Shown piece after piece: positions 17,621 to 25,860 of a stretch of 64,000 bases of DNA (its first letter is position 1; the number at the start of each line of letters is the position of its first letter). The notes under the pieces are model-generated. The model made no database searches. It was not told the DNA's origin and saw only the letters and a program-made list of their open reading frames with translations. Origin of the DNA: Bacteroidales bacterium (GTDB lineage Bacteria; Bacteroidota; Bacteroidia; Bacteroidales; Muribaculaceae); NCBI GenBank assembly GCA_900768685.1, contig CAAGDX010000025.1:1-64000 (forward strand), written 5' to 3'. The position numbers and the translations under genes were made by a program.

Positions 17621-17648
17621 AATGTGTAAAAATAATATTGTGCTTTGG

Positions 17649-20264
17649 TTAATCTTTTCCTGTGATTATTTTTTTGATGTCGTGAAGTTTGTTCAGTGCC
17701 GCCATAGGTGTGAGATTGTTTATGTCCAGTCCCACAATTTCGTTGCGAACTTGCTCAAGCACGGGGTCATCAAGCTGGAAGAAAGAGAGTTGCATGCCGT
17801 TTTCCGCTTTTGGCTGTTCTGCAGCGTCTGCCACGGAGGTGTTTCCTCTGTTTGATGCTTCCAGGTGTTTTAGCACCTCGTTTGCACGGTCCACAATCAG
17901 CCTGGGCATGCCGGCAAGTTTTGCTACGTGAATACCGAAACTGTGTTCGCTGCCTCCACGCTCCAGTTTGCGGAGAAATACCACTTTGCCGTCAATTTCT
18001 TTCACGGAAACGTTGTAATTCACCACTCTGGGGAATGATTTTTCCATTTCGTTCAGTTCGTGGTAGTGTGTGGCGAAGAGTGTTTTCGGGTGCAGGTTGC
18101 CGAAATTGTGGATATGTTCCACAATAGCCCATGCTATCGAGATTCCATCGTAAGTGGAAGTGCCTCTGCCAAGCTCGTCAAAGAGAATCAGCGAGCGTTG
18201 GCTCATATTGTTCAGGATTGAAGCGGCTTCCGTCATTTCCACCATAAAAGTGGATTCTCCGAGTGAAATGTTGTCGCTGGCTCCCACGCGGGTGAAAATT
18301 TTATCCACGATGCCTATGTGTGCACTCTCGGCAGCCACAAAGCACCCCATTTGTGCCATAAGGACGTTTAGGGCTGTGGAGCGGAGCAGTGCGGATTTAC
18401 CGGACATGTTGGGACCGGTAATCATCATTATCTGAGTGCCTTCGTTGTCAAGGCAAACGGTGTTTGTGATGTAGGGTTTGCCGGGAGGCAGGTTTTTCTC
18501 TATCACGGGGTGACGTCCTTCCGTGATTTCGATTTTCAAGGAGTCATCAACCACCGGTCGGCAGTAGCGATTTTCAAGTGCTACGTGGGTGAAAGCGGCA
18601 AGCACGTCAAGGCGTGCTATGAGTTTGGCATCAAGCTGAATAGCAGGAGTATAGCTGTTTGCCATATTCATCAGCTCCGAATATATGCGAGCCTCCAGCT
18701 CCTCTATTTTTTCCTGTGCACCAAGGATTTTCTCCTCGTATTCTTTCAGTTCCTGTGTTATGTATCGCTCTGCATTTACGAGTGTCTGCTTGCGAATCCA
18801 TTCTGCCGGAACTTTGTCTTTATGCGTGTTTGTAACCTCTATGTAGTAGCCGAAAACGTTGTTGTAGCCTATTTTAAGCGATGGAATACCTGTTGCGGCA
18901 CTTTCACGTTGCTGTATCCCAAGGAGATAGTCTTTACCTTTGTAAGCAATGTCACGCAATTCGTCTAATTCCGCATTTACTCCCGGGCGAATCACCGTGC
19001 CCTTATTTACTGCAACCGGGGCATCTTCCACAATCTCGTTTGCAATGCGGCGGCTTACAGCCTCGCAGGAGTTAAGTTGCTCACCCAGAGCGTGTAGAGT
19101 AGGGAGGTCTGCTGCAAGGCAAATCTGCTTCACGGGTTCAATGGCAAGGAGTGCGTTTTTGAGCTGAATCATCTCGCGTGGAGAAATTCTCGCAAAAGAG
19201 ATTTTAGATGTAAGTCGCTCGATATCACCTATTTGCTCCATGTATGAGCGGATTTCTTCCCGTTGCTCCGGATGTTTGAAGAAATATTCCACAGCGTCAA
19301 GGCGATTGTTTATCTCTTTTGCGTCTTTCAGCGGAAACAGCACCCAGCGGCGTAGCAGTCGGGCACCGATAGGTGTAACGGTTCGGTCTATGATACTCAG
19401 CAAACTTTTTCCGTCCTCAGAGAAACTGTCAATCAGTTCAAGGTTGCGGATAGTGAAGCGGTCCAGACGGACATACCTGTTTTCCTCTATTTTGCTTATG
19501 CGAGTGATGTGTGAAATCTGCGTGTGCTTTGTGATGTCCAGGTAGTGAAGGATGGCGCCGGAAGCCACGATAGCATTTGGCATTTTCACAATACCAAAAC
19601 CCTTAAGCGATTTTGTCTCAAACTGTTTGAGCAGTCGTTCTTCTGCGGCATCTTCCGTGAAAATCCAGTCATCAAGTTCGTAAGCGAGATAATGGGCGGT
19701 GAAAGTGATGTCCAGTTTGGTCTTGGCACCGCGAACCACAAGCACCTCCTTTGGTGCAAAGTTCGCCATAAGCTTGTCGATATAGTCTGCTGTTCCCTCC
19801 GTGGTAAGAAATTCACCGGTGGAGATATCCAGGAAAGCCACGCCGATAGCACTTTTTCCGAAATGGATAGCGGCGAGAAAATTATTTTCCTTATGGTCCA
19901 GCACATTATCACCGATAGCCACGCCCGGAGTGACAAGCTCCGTGATGCCTCGCTTCACGAGTTTTTTAGTCATCTTGGGGTCTTCCAGCTGTTCGCAGAT
20001 AGCCACGCGTCTGCCTGCACGGATAAGTTTAGGCAGATATGTGTCCAGAGCATGGTGAGGAAAGCCTGCGAGTTCTACAGTGGAAGCGTAGCCGTTGGCA
20101 CGTTTGGTGAGGGTGATGCCAAGGATTTCAGATGCAGCAATAGCATCGTCGGAAAAAGTTTCATAGAAATCGCCCACTCGGAAAAGAAGCACTGCATCGG
20201 GATGCTTTTGTTTCATCTCGAGATATTGCTTCATCAGTGGAGTTTCTATAATCTGTTTAGCCAT
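17649..20264 (-). CDS. mutS: DNA mismatch repair protein MutS
   Basis: 871 residues, full length. Mismatch-binding domain I contains RVGDFYETFSDDA (the Phe-x-Glu wedge reads FYE). Connector, lever and clamp follow; the C-terminal ATPase shows Walker A TGPNMSGKSALLR, LGESTFMVEM and Walker B SLILFDELGRGTSTYDG. It recognises mispairs and recruits MutL. The start at 20264 is preceded by a 17-bp perfect inverted repeat (20289-20329). Orientation with cdd downstream. Confidence 0.97.
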   Translation of the reverse strand: MAKQIIETPLMKQYLEMKQKHPDAVLLFRVGDFYETFSDDAIAASEILGITLTKRANGYASTVELAGFPHHALDTYLPKLIRAGRRVAICEQLEDPKMTKKLVKRGITELVTPGVAIGDNVLDHKENNFLAAIHFGKSAIGVAFLDISTGEFLTTEGTADYIDKLMANFAPKEVLVVRGAKTKLDITFTAHYLAYELDDWIFTEDAAEERLLKQFETKSLKGFGIVKMPNAIVASGAILHYLDITKHTQISHITRISKIEENRYVRLDRFTIRNLELIDSFSEDGKSLLSIIDRTVTPIGARLLRRWVLFPLKDAKEINNRLDAVEYFFKHPEQREEIRSYMEQIGDIERLTSKISFARISPREMIQLKNALLAIEPVKQICLAADLPTLHALGEQLNSCEAVSRRIANEIVEDAPVAVNKGTVIRPGVNAELDELRDIAYKGKDYLLGIQQRESAATGIPSLKIGYNNVFGYYIEVTNTHKDKVPAEWIRKQTLVNAERYITQELKEYEEKILGAQEKIEELEARIYSELMNMANSYTPAIQLDAKLIARLDVLAAFTHVALENRYCRPVVDDSLKIEITEGRHPVIEKNLPPGKPYITNTVCLDNEGTQIMMITGPNMSGKSALLRSTALNVLMAQMGCFVAAESAHIGIVDKIFTRVGASDNISLGESTFMVEMTEAASILNNMSQRSLILFDELGRGTSTYDGISIAWAIVEHIHNFGNLHPKTLFATHYHELNEMEKSFPRVVNYNVSVKEIDGKVVFLRKLERGGSEHSFGIHVAKLAGMPRLIVDRANEVLKHLEASNRGNTSVADAAEQPKAENGMQLSFFQLDDPVLEQVRNEIVGLDINNLTPMAALNKLHDIKKIITGKD

Positions 20265-20288
20265 TCTGCATCAAAATAAGTATGTAAA

Positions 20289-20329
20289 GTTACAACATTT
20301 TTTTTGATTGCCAAAAAAAATGTTGTAAC
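20289..20329. promoter_or_regulatory. Perfect 17-bp inverted repeat upstream of mutS
   Basis: Arms 20289-20305 (GTTACAACATTTTTTTT) and 20313-20329 are exact reverse complements around 7 bases. The left arm overlaps a near-consensus -7 element for mutS (TAACTTTA, minus strand). It may be the terminator of the leftward vWA gene, an operator, or both. Confidence 0.7.
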
Positions 20330-20362
20330 GATTATTTGATATAAAGGTTTTTACTTGTTTTC

Positions 20363-21082
20363 TTATTCGTCAAATGCTTCATCAGCGAGATTTGTGTAGA
20401 AGTTTCGGCGTACTTCTCGTGAATAGCATGCATTTTCGTTTAGTTCCTGACGTTTGAAATCAGAAATGCGGCTAAAAAGTTTCATACGGGTGTTTTTGTC
20501 TTTTACAAAGGATTCTATAGTACCTTCGTCGCTGTAGTCAAAGTTTCGTGCATTGCGGATGTTGAGGTCAAATGCTATGGCTTGTGAGTCTTGGTTGGCT
20601 CCCATATATGTGAATGTCCAGCCATCGTTACGTCGTTCTTCCACAAGTTTTTTAATTGCCTCCCCGGTGAATTCTTTTGAAGCATTTTCCATACCGTCTG
20701 TGATGATTGTCACCACCACAACAGCATCGTCGATGTCTTTGACGTGTTTTTGTATAGAATTGATTGTGAATCCCATTGCGTCGTAGAGCGGTGTGCAGCA
20801 GCAAGGTTCGTAGTCGGCGAGTGTGAGTTTTTTTGTTTTTGCTACAGGTGTTTTGTCAAAGACGAGGTCTGTGCGGCAGGAGCAGAAAGTTACGAGTGTT
20901 ACAAAGTGATCTTGTGTTTCTGCATAGTCTTTTTGTGCTTTTTTTATTCCGGCGAGTGTTTCGTTAAATCCGTCTATTGCTGAACGGCGAATCATTTCCA
21001 TAGAGCCACTGCGATCCAGAATGATAACGTTGAATACTTGTGTTTTTTCCATTTCTTTTGCGTTTTTCTTGTTTTTGTCCAT
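20363..21082 (-). CDS. von Willebrand factor A (vWA) domain protein with intact MIDAS
   Basis: 239 residues, no signal peptide or membrane segment, so cytoplasmic. The metal-binding MIDAS is complete: DRSGS (Asp23, Ser25, Ser27), Thr97 in CCCTPLYDA and Asp129 in TIITDGMEN. The layout resembles TerY-type vWA proteins of stress-response clusters. The upstream PARG gene ends 35 bp away, and both share the promoter near 22140, suggesting a joint role in an ADP-ribose-linked response. Four adjacent or nearby cysteines (SCR, CCC) are unusual. An alternative start is Met11. Confidence 0.88.
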   Translation of the reverse strand: MDKNKKNAKEMEKTQVFNVIILDRSGSMEMIRRSAIDGFNETLAGIKKAQKDYAETQDHFVTLVTFCSCRTDLVFDKTPVAKTKKLTLADYEPCCCTPLYDAMGFTINSIQKHVKDIDDAVVVVTIITDGMENASKEFTGEAIKKLVEERRNDGWTFTYMGANQDSQAIAFDLNIRNARNFDYSDEGTIESFVKDKNTRMKLFSRISDFKRQELNENACYSREVRRNFYTNLADEAFDE

Positions 21083-21117
21083 AATGAGAATATATAATAG
21101 GTTTGTTTATTTGTCTC

Positions 21118-22095
21118 TTAGCAAAATTCTTGCCAGAAAGGTTTGAAATTTCCTTCTGGGTTGTGTTTTTTGTGTGAGTTGTAGTCTTCCAGGATGGCGA
21201 ACGTGATGTGGAGATATTTGTTTTTGAATTCAGGCTCTTCAAATACTTCGTGAAAGAGTCTTGCGATGTGTGCGGGTGGATTGCGAAAAGCTCCGCAACC
21301 TAAAGCTCCGAGAACGAGAGAATCGTGTCCATGTCGAAGTCCGATACGAAGGATAGTTCGTATTTTGTTTTTTGTGCCTTCTACCATATTGTCTGCGAGG
21401 TGTGTCGAGTCTTTTAATTCCGGTCTATTTATTCCTGCAACGGATATGAATGAAAGTATTTCCGGTTTGTTCATCAGTTTATAGCCGAGTTTTTCATTTT
21501 CACGAAATAGCAATGCCCCGGGAGTATATATGCCGCCAAAGTTACGGTCCATGGGGTAGCGTTCACTTGTGGGTGCAAGAGGAATAAAGTTTGTAAACCA
21601 ACCTTCATTTATGAATAGGTTCGTAAACTGATATAACGAGCGGAAAAGGTTAGTGCGGCGGAAAAGTCCTTCTTCCTGTGCCCCGGAACCGGTTATGACT
21701 CCACCACCGGGCAACTGCCTGCTTGCCATATTGAGTACGGCAGGGTTGAGACCTTTGCGAATGAGGCGAATACCTTCTTTCAAGCAGTCTGTGTTGCGTA
21801 CTTCAAATATTGTTTGTGTCTTTCTTGCCGGAATGTCGTTCACGTTGAATGCATACTTGTAAAATCTGGTTCCTGCTTGCATTTCCTTCATATCCGGAAA
21901 ATACACTCGTCGCCCTTCTTCCGTGGTGTAGTAGCCCTGAGTCACAATCTCAACAGTGTTGCGATACTCTATGGAACGCAGTTTTTTAATCTCGCTGCGA
22001 GCCTCGGTGTTCCCGTTTTTAAGTGCGTGAATAAGGACGCTGTAAAAATCTAAAAATTCTTTTGAATTCCATGTTATTTCTGTCGTGTTATCCAT
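21118..22095 (-). CDS. Bacterial-type poly(ADP-ribose) glycohydrolase (TIGR02452 family)
   Basis: 325 residues, macrodomain-related fold. The PARG signature is clear: GGG at 130-132 (RQLPGGGVITGSG) and QEE at 140-142, whose second Glu is catalytic in this family. Further matches are the N-terminal helical region (FYSVLIHALKNG) and LGALGCGAFRNPP near the C-terminus, which contacts ADP-ribose. It removes ADP-ribose polymers or related adducts from proteins. First gene of a two-gene unit with the vWA protein, behind a promoter flanked by two operator-like repeats. The source of ADP-ribosylation is not in the window. Confidence 0.9.
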   Translation of the reverse strand: MDNTTEITWNSKEFLDFYSVLIHALKNGNTEARSEIKKLRSIEYRNTVEIVTQGYYTTEEGRRVYFPDMKEMQAGTRFYKYAFNVNDIPARKTQTIFEVRNTDCLKEGIRLIRKGLNPAVLNMASRQLPGGGVITGSGAQEEGLFRRTNLFRSLYQFTNLFINEGWFTNFIPLAPTSERYPMDRNFGGIYTPGALLFRENEKLGYKLMNKPEILSFISVAGINRPELKDSTHLADNMVEGTKNKIRTILRIGLRHGHDSLVLGALGCGAFRNPPAHIARLFHEVFEEPEFKNKYLHITFAILEDYNSHKKHNPEGNFKPFWQEFC

Positions 22096-22119
22096 AATTT
22101 TAATTGTTTTAGATTGCTT

Positions 22120-22189
22120 GCGTAAAAATTACGCCACAAAGGTATATATAAATTTTCAATCCACCAAATGTTTTGCGTAAAAATTACAC
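22120..22189 (-). promoter_or_regulatory. PARG-vWA promoter bracketed by two operators
   Basis: Minus strand: TTTG (22168-22165), 20-bp spacer, TACCTTTG (22144-22137), an excellent Bacteroidota promoter. Operator 1 (22120-22134) is the inverted repeat GCGTAA-AAA-TTACGC just downstream of the -7 box; operator 2 (22175-22189) is GCGTAAAAATTACAC just upstream of the -33 box. Centre-to-centre spacing is 55 bp. This is the geometry of a repressed promoter; the regulator is unknown. Confidence 0.75.
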
Positions 22190-22199
22190 AAGTGGAGAT

Positions 22200-23762
22200 T
22201 TATTCCTCAATCACCCAATCTTCTATTGTGTGAGTTTCTGAATTGAAATTGATGCCGACTTTTATTATGGGCAGTCCTGTGAGGGCAAAGCGTGAAGGGT
22301 AATTTTTCAGATTTATCTGATTCATAGCGGCTTCCGCAGACTTGTTCAGTTTGAGTTCAAAGAGGTAAAGTGCTTTGCCGGAGTTCATCACCATATCTAC
22401 GCGACCTTTTGGTGTACGCACTTCCACATCTACGTATCTGCCTAAAAGAGAGAATATTACGTAAAGCATTTGCTGATAATGCCCTTCATAATTCGTATTA
22501 TCGCACTGCGGTATTGTGAGCAGATATTCTTGAAGGAGTCGGAGCATTTCGTTAAGGTCGTCATTGAGAAGTGCCAAATACATTTCCGCAACTGTTGATA
22601 CACCCTTATATGTATCTATTGCGATATAATTCGGTAAAAGGCTCTCCATCAAGCCGATACGTATCTCGTTGTTTGGTATATCAAGAGTGTAGATATTTGC
22701 GGCACGATTGTAGTCTTTAATCGTCATATAGCCGGACTGGTAAAGTAGAGGCATAATTGACGACATATTTTCCGTTGGAGCATCAAACCCCGAGGTCATA
22801 ACGTTTGAAGGTTTGAGCATTGATGGTACAACATTGAATTTTCGCATCATTTCTATGAGGAAAGTAGGTGTACCGCTTTCAAACCAGTAACTCTTTAACA
22901 TTCTGTCTTGAAATGCGTTAAGCAGACTGAATGGATTGTACATATCCGGTGAAGGCCAAGAAAAATGATAACCGTCATACTGCTTTTTAAGTGCCGTCAT
23001 TGCCTCTTCGCGAGTTATCTCCTGATGCATCGCAAAATCGTCAAGATAATCCGACATTTGCGTCTGAATCTCCTCCTCGCTTATGCCGCAAACAGCCGCA
23101 AAAGCCGGGTCCATAGAGATATTCTTCAAGTTGTTCAGTTCACTGAAAATACTGAGTTGCGAAAACTTTGTGATACCGGTTATGAACACAAATCTGAGGT
23201 ACGGGTCGCAATCTTTGAGCGGTGAATAAAAATTACGCATAATCTGTCGTAACTCATCTAACTTCACTTTCTCGTGAGCAACGTCAAGGAGCGGTGCATC
23301 ATATTCATCAATGAGAATCACAACAGGCTTGCCCGTTTGCTGGTATGCAGTTAAAATGAGGTCTAAAAGTCTATCATTTGCGTCTTGCTTGGGTGACGTA
23401 ATATTCCATTTCACCTCCTCTCTCTCAAGCATACTGCCAAGATATCGATTAAGCCTATCTGTGTCAACATGTTTAGCAGAAGCCATACTGAACTTCAGCA
23501 CCGGATATTCCGTCCAATCTTTTTCAACGGAATCTATAAACAAGCCTTTGAAAAGTTCTTTTTTGCCCTCAAAATAAGACTGGAGAGTGGAAACAAGGAG
23601 CGACTTTCCGAAACGCCTGGGGCGGCTCAGAAAGATGTATTTACTCAGATTTATCATTTTGTAAATATACTCTGTTTTATCAACGTAAACACAGTTTAGA
23701 TTTACAATTTCTGAATAGGTCTGAATACCTACGGGCAGTCTTTTAAGCACCTTTGTTTCCAT
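22200..23762 (-). CDS. AAA-ATPase-like / PD-(D/E)XK nuclease-fold protein, copy 1
   Basis: 520 residues of the DUF1703-type family. The N-terminal AAA-like domain (about 1-290) has Walker A RPRRFGKSL and Walker B VVILIDEYDAP. The C-terminal PD-(D/E)XK nuclease fold (about 385-515) has GRVDMVMNSGKALYLFELKLNK (D...ExK). The family is abundant and multi-copy in Bacteroidales; function is unproven. A second copy lies at 33705-35264; the last 120 residues are identical except one extra terminal Glu here. Isolated between PARG and pgpH. Confidence 0.9.
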   Translation of the reverse strand: METKVLKRLPVGIQTYSEIVNLNCVYVDKTEYIYKMINLSKYIFLSRPRRFGKSLLVSTLQSYFEGKKELFKGLFIDSVEKDWTEYPVLKFSMASAKHVDTDRLNRYLGSMLEREEVKWNITSPKQDANDRLLDLILTAYQQTGKPVVILIDEYDAPLLDVAHEKVKLDELRQIMRNFYSPLKDCDPYLRFVFITGITKFSQLSIFSELNNLKNISMDPAFAAVCGISEEEIQTQMSDYLDDFAMHQEITREEAMTALKKQYDGYHFSWPSPDMYNPFSLLNAFQDRMLKSYWFESGTPTFLIEMMRKFNVVPSMLKPSNVMTSGFDAPTENMSSIMPLLYQSGYMTIKDYNRAANIYTLDIPNNEIRIGLMESLLPNYIAIDTYKGVSTVAEMYLALLNDDLNEMLRLLQEYLLTIPQCDNTNYEGHYQQMLYVIFSLLGRYVDVEVRTPKGRVDMVMNSGKALYLFELKLNKSAEAAMNQINLKNYPSRFALTGLPIIKVGINFNSETHTIEDWVIEE

Positions 23763-23833
23763 AGTTCAATGCATTTAAGACTACAAAAATAAGCAAATTA
23801 TTTCATTTACAAAAGAAAAAGAGTAAAAAGGCT

Positions 23834-25834
23834 CTATTTAGGATATGCCACACGGACGTGGTACATAGTGCGGAGGCGAGAGATAAAGGATTCCTTTATA
23901 AGGTGAATGTCTCGGAAAGAGATAGGGGATTCGTTGTGAAGTCCGGCAACTATTTGCGAGTCTATGATATTATTGACGAGCGAAATAATGGCTTCTTTAG
24001 AGTGGTCTGTCATAGAACGGGATGCCGCTTCCACGGAGTCCGCCATCATAAGGATAGAAGCCTCACGAGTAGTGGGGTTTGGTCCGGGGTATGTGAAAAG
24101 CGAGAGGTCTATATCCTCGTCCGGGTGTTGCTTTTCATACATTTTGTAAAAATATTTTGTGACACCTTTACCGTGGTGCTGGCAAATCATATCTTTGAGA
24201 ACTTGCGGAAGTTTGTGTTCGGAAGCGAGTTTCAGTCCGTCTGTGACGTGGCGAATGATGATTCCGGCACTCTGAATAGGGTTCAGTGCGTCGTGCGGGT
24301 TCACGCCATGCTGGTTTTCCGTGTAAAATGCCGGATTTACGGATTTGCCTATGTCATGGTAAAGTGCACCGGCACGCACAATAAGTACGTTTGCATCTAT
24401 TTTCTGTGCAGCACCGCTGGCAAGTGTGCTCACCGACATGCAGTGCTGGAATGTGCCGGGACATTCTTCGGAAAGATTGCGGAGCAGAGGATTGTTTATG
24501 TCGCAAAGTTCCACAAGTGTTACCATTGATGTGAGTCCGAAGATTTTCTCGAATATGAAAATGAGAATGTAGGCAAATGAGATGAGTACGGCATTAGCAA
24601 AGAAATAAAGAATGATTCTCCAGATGCCGGGGTCTATGGTTCCGGTTTGCATCAGTTCAAATGAGATGAACGCAATGGCGTATGTGATGAAAACCACGAG
24701 TGCCGTTTGGAGGAGTTGAGAGCGTTTTGTGAGTTCGCGGAGTGAGAAGATAGCGGCTATTCCTCCAAGAAGTTGCACCACTGCAAATTCAAGTGGTGAG
24801 GGAGCGAGGACTGAGCATAGTAGCACCTCAATAATATTGCAAAACTGTGCCGTGCGAGAGTCGAAAAACACTGTTAGCATTATCGGCAGAATAGCGAAAG
24901 GAATGATGTAAAGCCCTGTGGTGAAAGTTCTTGATGCTATTGCTGCTGCCACGAAAATGCCTACTACGGAGGTTATTATGGCGAGCATACGTTTTGGCGA
25001 TTCAAATTCCTTTTTGCGATAAATGTAAAGGTAGAAATACAGTGCGGAGATGAGAATAATCACGTAAAGTGACTGTCCTGCCAGTGTATTGATGTCAGAC
25101 GTTTGCTCGGCAAGGTCTCGTGATTCCAGAATTTGCTCGTATGTGGTGAGGATAGAGTAGATTTGCGGTGTTACTTTTTCTCCGCGATCCACGATTCTTT
25201 CGCCTTTTTGCAGCACACCTATAGCAGCCTCGACAGGTTGGAGTTGTTCGCGGTACAGTCTGTTTGTGGCGAGTGTGTCCGGGGTGATGTTTGGCAAGAG
25301 TTTGCCGGAAATATTGCTTTCCGAGATAGCCCGATGAATGTCACTGTTTATGCCGAAAGTTTCATTGAGTTTGCTATAGACTTCACGCGGGGTGAGGAAA
25401 GAGGCTTTGCGGCGAGTGAGAGTATTGCCGGTGATGAAACGTACTTCGCTGATATTCTGTTGCTTAAGACTGTTTGAGACATCAGAGTCCACCACGCCTG
25501 TGGTGTATATTTTAGTCACTTCCTGCTTCAGCCTATTTTTTTCTGCGGAAGAAATGCCTGTAAGTCCGTCTATATCTTTGCTGATGAGGGTAATAACATC
25601 GTTATTTTCCTTGAAAATAGGGAGAAACTCCTTGTTTATAGAGTCGATTTTTGCAGCTTTGGAGATAGAGTCCGGGTAAATGGGAATATCAAAGGGTGCA
25701 GTGAGAAGTTGATGTTCCCATGGTCTGTTCAGGTGATAAGAGAGCGTAGTGTCGCTTCTATGGGGGTAAAACACTATTGCTATCAGAGCGGCTGCAATGA
25801 AAATCAGACTGCGGAGTATGTTTTTTTTGTTCAT
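23834..25834 (-). CDS. pgpH: Membrane HD-domain phosphodiesterase, PgpH type
   Basis: 666 residues. After an N-terminal membrane anchor (about 9-24) comes an extracytoplasmic 7TMR-HDED domain (about 40-265), about seven membrane helices (about 270-440, with LYVIILISALYFYLYIYR the first), and a cytoplasmic HD domain with LYHDIGKSVNPAFYTENQ and CQHHGKG. In Firmicutes PgpH hydrolyses cyclic di-AMP; that substrate is inferred here. 26 bp after the relA/spoT gene, so both second-messenger enzymes are probably co-transcribed. Confidence 0.9.
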   Translation of the reverse strand: MNKKNILRSLIFIAAALIAIVFYPHRSDTTLSYHLNRPWEHQLLTAPFDIPIYPDSISKAAKIDSINKEFLPIFKENNDVITLISKDIDGLTGISSAEKNRLKQEVTKIYTTGVVDSDVSNSLKQQNISEVRFITGNTLTRRKASFLTPREVYSKLNETFGINSDIHRAISESNISGKLLPNITPDTLATNRLYREQLQPVEAAIGVLQKGERIVDRGEKVTPQIYSILTTYEQILESRDLAEQTSDINTLAGQSLYVIILISALYFYLYIYRKKEFESPKRMLAIITSVVGIFVAAAIASRTFTTGLYIIPFAILPIMLTVFFDSRTAQFCNIIEVLLCSVLAPSPLEFAVVQLLGGIAAIFSLRELTKRSQLLQTALVVFITYAIAFISFELMQTGTIDPGIWRIILYFFANAVLISFAYILIFIFEKIFGLTSMVTLVELCDINNPLLRNLSEECPGTFQHCMSVSTLASGAAQKIDANVLIVRAGALYHDIGKSVNPAFYTENQHGVNPHDALNPIQSAGIIIRHVTDGLKLASEHKLPQVLKDMICQHHGKGVTKYFYKMYEKQHPDEDIDLSLFTYPGPNPTTREASILMMADSVEAASRSMTDHSKEAIISLVNNIIDSQIVAGLHNESPISFRDIHLIKESFISRLRTMYHVRVAYPK

Positions 25835-25860
25835 AGTTTGGAGAAGGAGGTGAGTGTGAA

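Noticed and set aside
19524..20279. 251-codon open frame on the + strand over mutS
   Set aside because: Opposite-strand shadow of the conserved mutS N-terminus, with no recognisable protein features.
22200..23762. Insertion sequence or transposase
   Set aside because: The gene is present twice but has AAA plus PD-(D/E)XK motifs of the DUF1703 family, and no terminal inverted repeats or target duplications are visible.
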